Positions 16,334-24,874 of a DNA stretch of 64,000 nucleotides are shown here, one piece after another. A program made the position numbers and the translations under genes. Source of the DNA: Candidatus Heimdallarchaeota archaeon LC_3 (GTDB taxonomy: Archaea > Asgardarchaeota > Heimdallarchaeia > Hodarchaeales > LC-3). Numbering within the stretch: the stretch's first letter is position 1; every line of letters begins with the position of its first letter. The notes beneath the pieces are model-generated. The model was not told the DNA's origin. It saw nothing but the letters and a program-made list of their open reading frames with translations, and did no database searches. Location: the NCBI GenBank assembly GCA_001940645.1, contig MDVS01000014.1, forward strand, positions 1 through 64,000. Direction: 5' to 3'.

Positions 16334-16876
16334 CTAAAAAAATCCTCCGATACGTGGTGTGTATCCATATTTTTTTATAAATGCTGTTCTAAATCCACTA
16401 ATAGATCTAAATCCGCATTTATGAATTATTTCTGAAATATTTTCTCCATCGTCTATTAATTTCTTGGCTTTTTCTAACTTCAATGATCTATGAAATTCGG
16501 TTGGGGTAACATCATGGTATTGCAGAAATTTTCTCCGTAAGGTTGATTGATCAACATTAAATAAGCTGGATAATTCTTTTTCAGTAATCTTCTCTTCTAT
16601 CTTGGATTCTAATAATACCTCTATTCTTTCTACCCAAGCTGGTTTTGTTATTGGATACGTTTCTGAATAACATCGTTTACATCCTCTATACCCTGATTGT
16701 TTTGCCTCTAGCTGATTTTTAAAGAATTCTAAATTTTCTTCTTTTGATTGCCTTGCTTTACACGATGGGATACAAAATATTTGTGTGGTCTTTATTCCAA
16801 TGAAAAATTTTCCGTCAAAGCTAGTATCTCTTTCTAATCGTGCTTGAAGCATTGTTTCAAAAGAAATTTCTAACAT
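16334..16876 (-). CDS. adaA: Methylphosphotriester-DNA methyltransferase/AraC-type activator (AdaA)
   Basis: About 180 residues from ATG at 16876 (a TTG at 16894 would add six). Residues 1-75 are the Ada N-terminal domain, with FFIGIKTTQIFCIPSC, then GYRGCKRC, giving the four zinc-binding Cys, the first of which accepts the methyl group of phosphotriesters. Residues ~85-180 are an AraC-type double HTH (LSSLFNVDQSTLRRKFLQ, ISEIIHKCGFRSISGFRTAF). After methylation such proteins activate their own operon and repair genes. Its immediate partner is adaB. Ada is mostly bacterial, so transfer is likely. Confidence 0.95.
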   Translation of the reverse strand: MLEISFETMLQARLERDTSFDGKFFIGIKTTQIFCIPSCKARQSKEENLEFFKNQLEAKQSGYRGCKRCYSETYPITKPAWVERIEVLLESKIEEKITEKELSSLFNVDQSTLRRKFLQYHDVTPTEFHRSLKLEKAKKLIDDGENISEIIHKCGFRSISGFRTAFIKKYGYTPRIGGFF

Positions 16877-17043
16877 AATATAAGTTCCTTGCAATATTCA
16901 ATATTTTGAGTTGATTAAACTCTGTTTGTTATTATTAATTGAATTTCAGTATATAAATTTACTGCCGAAAAATGGGCAGGTAATTTTTTTAATTAAATCT
17001 AAGAACATCAAGATGATTCTAACAAGTAAAATTGTTGATTGTA

Positions 17044-19335
17044 TTAAACTGCTTTTAGTTGCAGCATTACTTTCGTTCCTTTTCTATAATCATCTGGATT
17101 TGTGTTTTCTATCGACACTTTTCCTTTATATCGTTCTACTAAAGTTTTTACTATATATAATCCTAATCCTGATCCTTTTCCCTTAGTTTTGAATACTGTA
17201 AATCGTGTAAACAATTTTTCTCTCTCTTTTGGCGCTATTCCTTTCCCATGATCTGTAAAACTAATTGTATAATTTTTGCTTTTCTTTTTGTCAGATTCTA
17301 ATTTTATTTCAATCTTAACTAATTCATTTTTATCGTATTTTACTGAATTATTCATTATATTAAAAAAGACTTGATCTATTAAAGCATCCGCCTTTACTTT
17401 AGTATTTCTAGTAATGCCTTTAATTTTAATATTTAATTTTTTATCTTTATGAACTTCACGTAATAAAATTTCTGTTTTTTTAAGTGTATCTAACAGATTT
17501 ATTGTTTTTAAATTTTCTGTTTCAATTAGTTGCTGTTTTAAAAGAATTGAGATATTATTAATTAATTCCATTGATCTAAGACTACTTTTCTTAGCATTTT
17601 CTAATAATTCATTATTTTCTGAAATATTCTCCTGATAATCAATTAAATCTAAACTTCCTTTGATGATACTAAGATAATTAGTCATATCATGAGAAATAAT
17701 ATCTAAAAATAATGATGTTTCTTCTTTTTGATGAGTTAATTCCAGTTCTTTTGCCTTGATATCTGTTAGATTGTGGCCAACAACGATACGAATTTTAGTT
17801 TTTTGACTATCTAAAACTTCTGTAATCGTTAATTCGTACCATGTCTCTTTTCCTGTAATATTATTTCTTACTATTATAGTAGAAAGATCTTTATTAGGAT
17901 TAGGTTCTATCAATTGCTTAATAAAACCTTTTTTTGATAAAATTTTACCATCTTTATCACATATTTCAAATCTATCAGTAATTTCTTCACTGGTTTTAGC
18001 AAGTAGATTTTCTGAGGATTCAAAGCCTATACTTATAGCAGCAGCTGTATTAAGAAATAAAATGTCAAAATTTTCATCAAGAACTACTATGCTATCGTTT
18101 ATTGATCTTAGAATAATATCTAACTGGTCTCGAGCATGTTTAATTTCATCTTTTATCACTGATTCTTCTGTAATATCTCGAACAACTCCTTGGACGGCAG
18201 AAGAATTTTCATAGATTATAGGAATCGTTGCTACTTCAACATCAATAGATATTCCGCCTAAACGTAAAAATTTCTCTCTGATTATAGGATTCTTTTCTTT
18301 ATTTACTATCGATTTTTTTATCCTTTTTTTTACTATCTCTAAATAATCAGGATGAACAAAACTCATAACTTCCCTCCCAATAATTTCCTCTTTATTTTTT
18401 GCACCTATAATATTTTTCATTGCCTCATTAATAAATACAATCCTACCATCTATATGTACAAACACTCCAAGTGGTAAAAACTCTATTAATTGTCTGTACC
18501 TCTTTTCTGAATGTCTCATTTCATTTTGAATTTTAATTTGATCTGTAATATCCCTGTTACTTGCTCTTCTGCCTAATAATTTTCCTTTTTCATTTATTAC
18601 TGGTTTGCAAGAATGAGCTAACCAATAAATTTTTTCATCTTTGCGCATAATTCGAAAATCTATTGTTAATTCTTCCTTGCTTTCAAATTCTTGTTTTAAA
18701 TGATTTTTGACAAGATTAAGGTCCTCAGGAGCAATAATATCTAAAAAAAGGTCAGGGTTTTTATAAAATTCTTCAGAACAGTAACCAGTTATTTTTAAAC
18801 AAGCAGGTGATGTATAAATAAATTTTTTGTCCCTTCCAATCCAAGTCTCCCAATTATATGTATTATCTGCGATCATACGAAATTTTTCTTCAGATTTTCT
18901 AAGTTCAAGTTCTATCCTTTCACTTTTTCTCCTATCAGATACTTTTTCAAGTTCTTTTTTAATAATATTATGCAGCTCTGTTATTAGAGATGCACTGTCA
19001 AATCCTTTTTGTAAATAATAATCAGCTCCCTTATTCAGAGCTTCGATTACGACCTGTTCCCTACTTTTCCCAGTTAACACAATAAAAGGAATAAAATTCT
19101 CCCTTTCTCGAATTTTTTCTAATATTTCCAAGCCATTATAAACAGGAATATCGTAATCACAAATGATTAAATCGTAATTTCCTATTTTAAGCTTTTCCAG
19201 AGCCTCAACTGACGAAGAAATAGTCTCGATTTTATACTTCTTATTTTTCTTTTTTAATAAAGTAGATGTTACCGTAAGAAAATCTGCATCATCATCGATT
19301 ATTAAAATCTTTATTATTTCATTCATGTTAGACAT
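17044..19335 (-). CDS. REC-PAS-PAS-PAS histidine kinase
   Basis: 763 residues from ATG at 19335 (a TTG at 19359 would add eight). Order: receiver (IIDDDADFLT, phosphoacceptor in IICDYDIPVYNG, VLTGKS), then three PAS domains at about 145-265, 275-395 and 400-520 (FRMIADNTYNWETWIG, YRQLIEFLPLGVFVHIDG, LDIILRSINDSIVVLDE), HisKA with phosphoacceptor His in IISHDMTNYLSIIKGSL (~549), and an HATPase with N box FFNIMNNSVKYDKNE, G1 DHGKGI, F box and G2 GKGSGLGLYIV. There is no membrane segment, so it is a cytosolic sensor. A candidate partner for the nearby receivers. Confidence 0.93.
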   Translation of the reverse strand: MSNMNEIIKILIIDDDADFLTVTSTLLKKKNKKYKIETISSSVEALEKLKIGNYDLIICDYDIPVYNGLEILEKIRERENFIPFIVLTGKSREQVVIEALNKGADYYLQKGFDSASLITELHNIIKKELEKVSDRRKSERIELELRKSEEKFRMIADNTYNWETWIGRDKKFIYTSPACLKITGYCSEEFYKNPDLFLDIIAPEDLNLVKNHLKQEFESKEELTIDFRIMRKDEKIYWLAHSCKPVINEKGKLLGRRASNRDITDQIKIQNEMRHSEKRYRQLIEFLPLGVFVHIDGRIVFINEAMKNIIGAKNKEEIIGREVMSFVHPDYLEIVKKRIKKSIVNKEKNPIIREKFLRLGGISIDVEVATIPIIYENSSAVQGVVRDITEESVIKDEIKHARDQLDIILRSINDSIVVLDENFDILFLNTAAAISIGFESSENLLAKTSEEITDRFEICDKDGKILSKKGFIKQLIEPNPNKDLSTIIVRNNITGKETWYELTITEVLDSQKTKIRIVVGHNLTDIKAKELELTHQKEETSLFLDIISHDMTNYLSIIKGSLDLIDYQENISENNELLENAKKSSLRSMELINNISILLKQQLIETENLKTINLLDTLKKTEILLREVHKDKKLNIKIKGITRNTKVKADALIDQVFFNIMNNSVKYDKNELVKIEIKLESDKKKSKNYTISFTDHGKGIAPKEREKLFTRFTVFKTKGKGSGLGLYIVKTLVERYKGKVSIENTNPDDYRKGTKVMLQLKAV

Positions 19336-19726
19336 TCCGTTATCGAAAGAACATTTCAAGTGTAATTAAAACATATCAAAACAATTCAGGTACTTAAACA
19401 GAAAATTGGAATATGAGTATGCATTTTTTATTAATTGTTAGCTAACATACTTTTCTTATAATTCAATTAAGTATATAAATTTTAATTATCATTAAAATAT
19501 GATTAGTAAATTTATAATTTGTTTCATTCTTTATTATATTATTATTTAATCTATATTAAAATACATCTTTGATTACCTTACTCTCATAGAATTGAAAAAT
19601 TTTAACAGTTTCATAATAAATGTCTTTTTACTTAACAATTCGACAACTTTAATAATAAAAATATCTTATTAATGAAATAAACTGAAGACGTGATGATGAT
19701 GATAAAACTATGTTGGAAATAATCGT
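19336..19726. other. Intergenic, divergent promoter region
   Basis: Very AT-rich with no coding frame. It must hold the promoters of the histidine kinase (minus) and the longin/DENN-like gene (plus). A TATA-like AAGTATATAAATTTTAAT lies around 19469-19485, but its orientation cannot be settled by eye. No repeats or RNA genes seen. Confidence 0.4.
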
Positions 19727-21226
19727 TTGGGGAATATCGTGATTTCAGAAGTAATTATTTTAAGAAATGGTTTACATGTCTTTCATAGATCATACACTAG
19801 CCTAGATATTCAAAGTCTGGATGTTACTAGTGGATTATTTGAGGCTATATTTCAATTCTCCAGTGTGTATGCAGAAGATATGCTTGAATCTATTAATATG
19901 GTAGAATCAATTTATCATTTTAAAGCAAATGGTGGATTTATATTTATTCTAAGAGAAGTTCGAGGATCAAATTTATCCGGGGATCAAATTAAGTCTTATC
20001 TGGACCAAATAGTAAATAAATATCATAGTCAATATCCAAATGCAATAGATTGGGATGGAACAGTTGATTACTTTGAAAATTTCACTTTAACCTGTGATGA
20101 AATTTTACAAACCAGTCCAATAAGAATGGGATTACCATTTTTGTTGAAAATTTCAGTAAAACCATTCCTAATTAGTCCAGTAACTCAAATAGTTCCAATC
20201 ACTGTAGATAACGAAGATACTTTTCTTGCAATGCAATTTTATTTAAATAATTACTTTGAAAATCTAAGTAAGAAAAATTTAAAGAAAATTTTAGCACAAC
20301 CATACTTAATATATCTAAATAGTATCCAAAAATTAGTTTACATATATCCTTTTTTCTTAAATGACAAGAATAAAGATTTCGTGCATTTTCTTATCTTTAT
20401 TACAGAAGAAAAATATTGGTTTACATTTTATCAGTTAAGTTCACTTATCAAAAATAGAGCAAAATACATCCTGCCAATTTTATCAGAATATTTGGTCAAA
20501 TTAGATACAGATCCAACATCTGAAGTCATTAAACTCCAGAAAACACGTATGCAAGAGTATGTTTTAAATTGGGCTGATCTAAATCAATATGTGCAATCTC
20601 TTCAAGCAAATTTGTTTGAAGAATTCTTTAAATCACGAACTACTGGTATGAGTTTAAACGAAAACGATGCACGTATGCGACTAATCATATTTTTGAACAA
20701 GTTTGACAAAGATATTGACAGGCTTATTTTTGCTCTATTAGGGCAAAAGAAAATTTTAATAACAGGGTATGAACAAAACGAAGTTCAACAAACAGTAAAT
20801 GCATTAGTTACTTTTTATCCACATCCTTCAGTTGTTACATGGACAGAAGAACCAACTGATGTACTATTAGTAGGAACACATCCGAGTTTAGTAAAAGAAT
20901 ATGATACAAAAGATATTCTCATTCTAGATTTAGATAAGAGTACCATATCTGGAGGAAATAAAAACGAATTTTGCGCTGAATTAATGAAGGAAACAAAAGT
21001 TTTACTTCAGGACATTTCTATTCAGGAAGCTCGTCGATTTTTCCAAGGCAAGGTATCAAGCATATTTTCCATTTTAAAGACCATTTTGCGTGCATATGTC
21101 GAAGAAGAAGATGAAGCATTAAAAAATATCGTTAAATATTGTCCGAAGGCAGTAGCAAAATTGATTGAACGTATGTGTGTTGGATTCAATCCTTTATTAG
21201 CTGAGAAAATCCATAAAGCAATATAA
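19727..21226 (+). CDS. Longin-DENN-like protein (eukaryotic-type trafficking regulator fold)
   Basis: 499 residues from TTG at 19727 (GTG at 19739 is an alternative). Residues ~5-125 have a longin-like order: two strands (ISEVIILRNGLHVFHRSY), helix (DVTSGLFEAIFQFSSVYAED), strands (ESIYHFKANGGFIFILREV) and a helix (GDQIKSYLDQIVNKYHSQYP). Residues ~325-450 resemble a central DENN domain: LIFALLGQKKILITGYEQ, a helix, VTFYPHPSVV, DVLLVGTHPSLV and DILILDLDKSTISGG, matching the DENN pattern of LL-E-R-hydrophobic, LYP, ivG and v-v-DLD. An all-helical tail follows, as in dDENN. Eukaryotic longin-DENN proteins act as exchange factors or GAPs for Rab/Rag GTPases. The assignment is by pattern reading. 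A second longin-like gene and a GTPase-like gene follow. Confidence 0.6.
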   Translation: MGNIVISEVIILRNGLHVFHRSYTSLDIQSLDVTSGLFEAIFQFSSVYAEDMLESINMVESIYHFKANGGFIFILREVRGSNLSGDQIKSYLDQIVNKYHSQYPNAIDWDGTVDYFENFTLTCDEILQTSPIRMGLPFLLKISVKPFLISPVTQIVPITVDNEDTFLAMQFYLNNYFENLSKKNLKKILAQPYLIYLNSIQKLVYIYPFFLNDKNKDFVHFLIFITEEKYWFTFYQLSSLIKNRAKYILPILSEYLVKLDTDPTSEVIKLQKTRMQEYVLNWADLNQYVQSLQANLFEEFFKSRTTGMSLNENDARMRLIIFLNKFDKDIDRLIFALLGQKKILITGYEQNEVQQTVNALVTFYPHPSVVTWTEEPTDVLLVGTHPSLVKEYDTKDILILDLDKSTISGGNKNEFCAELMKETKVLLQDISIQEARRFFQGKVSSIFSILKTILRAYVEEEDEALKNIVKYCPKAVAKLIERMCVGFNPLLAEKIHKAI

Positions 21227-21251
21227 AATTTCAAATGCTTAAGCCTAATAG

Positions 21252-21806
21252 TTAGAGAAATTCTATAGGTAAAGGAAAATCTAAAGAATGATAGGCTGTT
21301 AAAGCAGAATGATAAACGATTGCATCTAATCTGTTAATATTTTCAGTTTTTTTAAACCAAGAATAGAGATCTACAAGTTCTAAATTTTCAGCACTTTCAA
21401 GGTTTTTAAATAATTTAATTATCGGGTGAAACATGAGTTCTACGAACATTGCAGTCTCTTCACCACTTTGTCTCCTGTTAATCAACTCAGAAAAGAATAA
21501 ACAAACAGTTTTTCCTGGATAATCACGTTTAACAGCTATTCTAACATGTCCAAGACCAGTGTCGGTTAGATATGTTTCTAAAAAATTACAATAGCTATCC
21601 AAGGCATATAGAAAACCTGATAATAACTCACTATTTTCCATAAAAAAGGTGTTCTTCTTATTAACACTAAAATTTCTTGTAATAATTGGAACTCCACCGG
21701 TTTGGAAAACAATAATACCGTATATCCCTAATTCTTCAAGCTTAAGCTTAATTCTGACTGGATCATCGATTTGCAATTCATCCAGACTCGGTAAGATAAT
21801 CCTCAT
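21252..21806 (-). CDS. Longin/roadblock-like domain protein
   Basis: 184 residues, soluble. After a short N-terminus comes a GIYGIIVFQTGGVPIITRNF beta hairpin, a long helix (NSELLSGFLYALDSYCNFLE), HVRIAVKRDYPGKTVCLFFS strands and a helix (EETAMFVELMFHPIIKLFKN), the strand-strand-helix-strand-strand-helix order of longin or roadblock folds, which serve as GTPase-binding platforms in eukaryotic trafficking complexes and in MglB. It converges on the longin-DENN-like gene with 25 bases between stops. Longin versus roadblock cannot be decided by eye. Confidence 0.6.
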   Translation of the reverse strand: MRIILPSLDELQIDDPVRIKLKLEELGIYGIIVFQTGGVPIITRNFSVNKKNTFFMENSELLSGFLYALDSYCNFLETYLTDTGLGHVRIAVKRDYPGKTVCLFFSELINRRQSGEETAMFVELMFHPIIKLFKNLESAENLELVDLYSWFKKTENINRLDAIVYHSALTAYHSLDFPLPIEFL

Positions 21807-21878
21807 CCCATGATAATTATTCTATCAAATTATATATACCGTTTCATTCAGCTCATAAACTTGGATAAAAGTCTTTAA

Positions 21879-22090
21879 CAACATCTACAATAATTCAAGT
21901 GCTAAATTGTTCATAACTCCTCAAAAAAAGGTTTTAAAAATTTCTTTCCAGAGTTATTTCAGATAATAATATTCCCAGCAGAAGAGTTTTTCAATTATAT
22001 TTTGACACATCTAGAACAATAACTTACAAATGCATTACATGGATTCCGATTCTTTTCAAGCTATAAATTTGAAATTCTAGTTGATTTTAT
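21879..22090 (-). pseudogene. Decayed copy of the 3' end of the zinc-ribbon pseudo-GTPase gene
   Basis: This otherwise gene-free stretch aligns base by base with the 3' part of the neighbouring gene at 22206-22964. AAATTGTTCATAACTCCT matches AAATTATTCATAACTCCT there, followed in the same order by GCATTACATGGATTCCGATT against TCATTACATAAATTCCAATT and by AATTCTAGTTGATT against AATTCTAGTTGGATT. There are many substitutions and indels and no open frame. It shows the gene was once duplicated in tandem. Confidence 0.7.
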
Positions 22091-22205
22091 AAAAAAGTGC
22101 TGTTAAAAATCTATTTCACAAATCCAATTATTTAATCAGAAAAGATTAGATTTATAATATTCCTTTGTAAATGTAATTACTGAGTATAAATGAAAAAAAT
22201 ACATT

Positions 22206-22964
22206 TTATCCTGAAATTATTTTGTATTTTTCTATATAATCAGAAACAACATTTACAAAAGTATCGTGTAAATTATTCATAACTCCTCCAATATTGGATT
22301 TTAAAATTTCTCCAGAATTACTGCATAAAGCAAATCCAGAGCAGGATAATCTGTTTGTTAATTGAGACACTTTTCGTTCAGTTATTACTCTTTCATTACA
22401 TAAATTCCAATTATTTCCAATCAAAATTTTTGTAATTCTAGTTGGATTGCTTGCTCTTTGCTGATAATTGACAATTTCTCTATTCCAAATCTGCTCAACG
22501 TCTTGAACCGATTGAAGATCAGTGCTATTAAAAACTAAAAATACTAAATTTGCTCCAGAATAAAATTCTCTTCTAATAATGTTAAAACGATCTAAATGAG
22601 ATATAATGTTAATTGTAATTCTAATTTGATGATTGTTTACGAATACATTCTTACTCGAGATATCTAAACCTATAGTTGACTGATAAGAATGGTTTAAATA
22701 GTTGTTTAGGTAATTTTTAAATAATTGAGTTTTCTGTGATTTGAAATCACCGAGAATTAGTGATTTTAGGACAATAAAGAAACGAAGATTATGATAAATT
22801 TCATTTTTTATATTTAATTTTTTAATTTGGCACGAATTTTTTAATATAAGTTCACATTCTTTGCAGATCTGAGATTCATGATCTAATCTTTCAGAATATA
22901 AAATTCTTTTGCAATATCTACAAAAAATTTTGTTTGTTGCGAAAGATTGAATCGATAATTGCAT
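22206..22964 (-). CDS. Zinc ribbon fused to a degenerate Rab/Ras-like GTPase
   Basis: 252 residues. Cys15, Cys18, Cys34 and Cys37 (FCRYCK, ICKECE) form a zinc ribbon. From ~60 to 250 the chain follows a Rab-type small GTPase: FIVLKSLILGDFKSQKTQL (P-loop place), YQSTIGLDISSKNVFVNN (switch I and strand 2), LDRFNIIRREFYSGANLVFL (switch II, RREYYRGA-like), STDLQSVQDV, KILIGNNWNL (G4 place) and ERVITERKVSQL. The nucleotide motifs are broken: GDFKSQKT lacks the second Gly, DTAGQE is ISHLDR, and NKxD is NNWN, so GTP binding is doubtful. It is a probable pseudo-GTPase adaptor beside two longin-type genes. Confidence 0.75.
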   Translation of the reverse strand: MQLSIQSFATNKIFCRYCKRILYSERLDHESQICKECELILKNSCQIKKLNIKNEIYHNLRFFIVLKSLILGDFKSQKTQLFKNYLNNYLNHSYQSTIGLDISSKNVFVNNHQIRITINIISHLDRFNIIRREFYSGANLVFLVFNSTDLQSVQDVEQIWNREIVNYQQRASNPTRITKILIGNNWNLCNERVITERKVSQLTNRLSCSGFALCSNSGEILKSNIGGVMNNLHDTFVNVVSDYIEKYKIISG

Positions 22965-23114
22965 ATCATATAGTTAATCTACTTCAATACTATAAATGTG
23001 TGTGTGGTGTAAAGAATAATAATTCTTGTTCAGAAAATTATAATTAATATCTAAATACTAATGAAAATTCAGTTCAAAAATTTTGTAAGTTTTTAAAAAA
23101 AGAGACCGTGACCA

Positions 23115-24014
23115 ATGCAAGATAATTTAGACACTCTTCCTGATGATATTATCAAATGGCTACAAGATCCAAATAACTATATCAATGTGGTTTATGTAAT
23201 TATTGCATCGATTGTAATTTGGTTTATTGGTAGAATTATTAAATTTTTTATTAAGAGAACAACAAGAATACCACCTGACGCTAAGAATGGAACAAAACTC
23301 ATTATCACTATTTCACAAATAGTGTTTTGGGTAGGAGCTCTTGCAGCAATCTATGACCTTAAAGCTGAAGACTTTTTAGCTAGTACAGCAGTACTTGCCA
23401 CAGCAATAGGGTTTGCTTCTACAACAGTTGCTACAAATATTGTCGGGGGATTTTATATTATCATAACTAGGCCCTTTGGAGTTGGAGATTTTATCCAAGT
23501 TAAAGGTACATCTGGGGTTGTATTAGAAATCGGTTTAAGTTATACGAGGATGCTACGAATCGACAAAACCATAGTTACAGTACCTAATAGTAATCTTCTA
23601 AATGCAAATTTGTTAAATTCCAATATATCTGTTGAACAAGAAAGGAAAAAACAAGAAGAAAGTAAGAAATTAAAACTTTCTGGAGTCTCAATCGGAATCC
23701 CGGATATTTTATCAAGTTCAATGATGCAATCATTTAAACAGGAGGAAATAGTAAGATTTTCCACAGAAATTCAACTAAAACTAAACCAATATAATCCTCC
23801 TCTTGCTGCAAAAGATGTTAAAACACGCTTAGATACTGTATGTGAAGAGTTTGTTTCCAAATTTGGTTTTAAACCGATTTTTTACTTTGGACAGCATGTT
23901 TTTCGTCAAAATACACACTTAGTGATTACTGCTAAAGATCCTAATACATTAATAGAAAATTACGCTGATTTTATGGATTCAATTATGAAATCAGTTTTTT
24001 CGGAGATTCAATGA
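23115..24014 (+). CDS. MscS-family mechanosensitive channel (copy 1)
   Basis: 299 residues. Two to three N-terminal membrane helices (VIIASIVIWFIGRI, ITISQIVFWVGALAAIYDL) precede the pore helix and the MscS beta domain: LATAIGFASTTVATNIVGGF, ITRPFGVGDFIQVKGTSGVV, EIGLSYTRM and TVPNSNLLNANLLNSN. These match the family signature (G-A-rich TM3, RPF-x-vGD-x-I, vPNs). The cytoplasmic tail carries a ~40-residue charged insert (VEQERKKQEESKK). The channel releases solutes on membrane tension. It is 6 bases upstream of a second MscS gene, so one operon and possibly a mixed channel. Confidence 0.93.
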   Translation: MQDNLDTLPDDIIKWLQDPNNYINVVYVIIASIVIWFIGRIIKFFIKRTTRIPPDAKNGTKLIITISQIVFWVGALAAIYDLKAEDFLASTAVLATAIGFASTTVATNIVGGFYIIITRPFGVGDFIQVKGTSGVVLEIGLSYTRMLRIDKTIVTVPNSNLLNANLLNSNISVEQERKKQEESKKLKLSGVSIGIPDILSSSMMQSFKQEEIVRFSTEIQLKLNQYNPPLAAKDVKTRLDTVCEEFVSKFGFKPIFYFGQHVFRQNTHLVITAKDPNTLIENYADFMDSIMKSVFSEIQ

Positions 24015-24020
24015 GGTGAT

Positions 24021-24833
24021 ATGATGCAAGGTTTAGATTCTATTACAGTTGAGGCTATTAAAATTGTAGTATTAGTATTGGTAATTATTTTAATTTACCT
24101 TCTTCAAAGAATCTTACAATTATTAGTTTCTAGAGCAATAAAACGAAAACGAGGAATCTATTTAGAGGATGTAATTAATGGAATTAGAGTGATTATTAGA
24201 CTAGGAGCAGGAATTGTTTTATTATTAGCAATAATAAATATTTATGGTCTTCCTCCGCAAATAAGTTTGATGGTTGCTACTATTATTGGAGCTGTAATTT
24301 CTTTTTCAAGTATTCAAGCAATACAGAATTTTGTGGCTGGTTTATTTATCTTAGTTACGAGACCTTTTGGAATCGCAGATTTAGTCTCAATAAATGGCGT
24401 TGAAGGAATTGTTTCTGAAATTTCCTTAAATTATACGAAATTAAGAACATTAGATAGAACTTATCGTTTCATTCCTAATAAAAATATCATTAATGCAATC
24501 ATCATCAATTATAATAGAGAAATGGAAAAGAAGAAAGACCCAAGTTCTAGATTAACTAATATAAATTCTTTAAAAGATATTTTCTCAAGAAATGAGGTTG
24601 TTCGTTATTCATTTCAATGGGGTGCACCACTAGGTAGTTTAGATGATGCTAAACAAAAAATGAATATTGTTTGTAAGAAATATGAACCAATTTTCGGCTT
24701 TCTACCAGAATTTTTTCTGTTTTCAATATCTCATAGGATGGAGTTCAAATTTATTGTATTAACAGATAGTGCTGAAAAGATTCTTCAATATGTACACGAT
24801 TTCTTAGATGAGATAGTAATTCAGTTTCACTAA
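24021..24833 (+). CDS. MscS-family mechanosensitive channel (copy 2)
   Basis: 270 residues, ATG preceded by GAGGTGAT. Topology is like the upstream gene: an N-terminal helix, IIRLGAGIVLLLAIINIYGL, the pore helix with IGAVISFSSIQAIQNFVAGL, and the beta domain LVTRPFGIADLVSINGVEGI, SLNYTKLRTLD, FIPNKNIINAII. In RPFGIAD the usual Gly of GD is Ala. It is diverged from copy 1 (not a recent duplication), as expected of two subunits kept side by side. Confidence 0.92.
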   Translation: MMQGLDSITVEAIKIVVLVLVIILIYLLQRILQLLVSRAIKRKRGIYLEDVINGIRVIIRLGAGIVLLLAIINIYGLPPQISLMVATIIGAVISFSSIQAIQNFVAGLFILVTRPFGIADLVSINGVEGIVSEISLNYTKLRTLDRTYRFIPNKNIINAIIINYNREMEKKKDPSSRLTNINSLKDIFSRNEVVRYSFQWGAPLGSLDDAKQKMNIVCKKYEPIFGFLPEFFLFSISHRMEFKFIVLTDSAEKILQYVHDFLDEIVIQFH

Positions 24834-24874
24834 AAATTTCACATTATATCTTATTTTTTCATCATGAGTGTAGA

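Noticed and set aside
17044..17186. Plus-strand hydrophobic reading frame overlapping the histidine kinase end (16911-17186)
   Set aside because: Its apparent hydrophobicity is an antisense product of AT-rich sequence. The minus-strand HATPase motifs are clear.
19727..21226. ATPase domain in the C-terminal half of the longin protein (ITGYEQNEV segment)
   Set aside because: There is no GxxxxGK[ST] Walker A or acidic Walker B in order. The DENN-like reading fits better.
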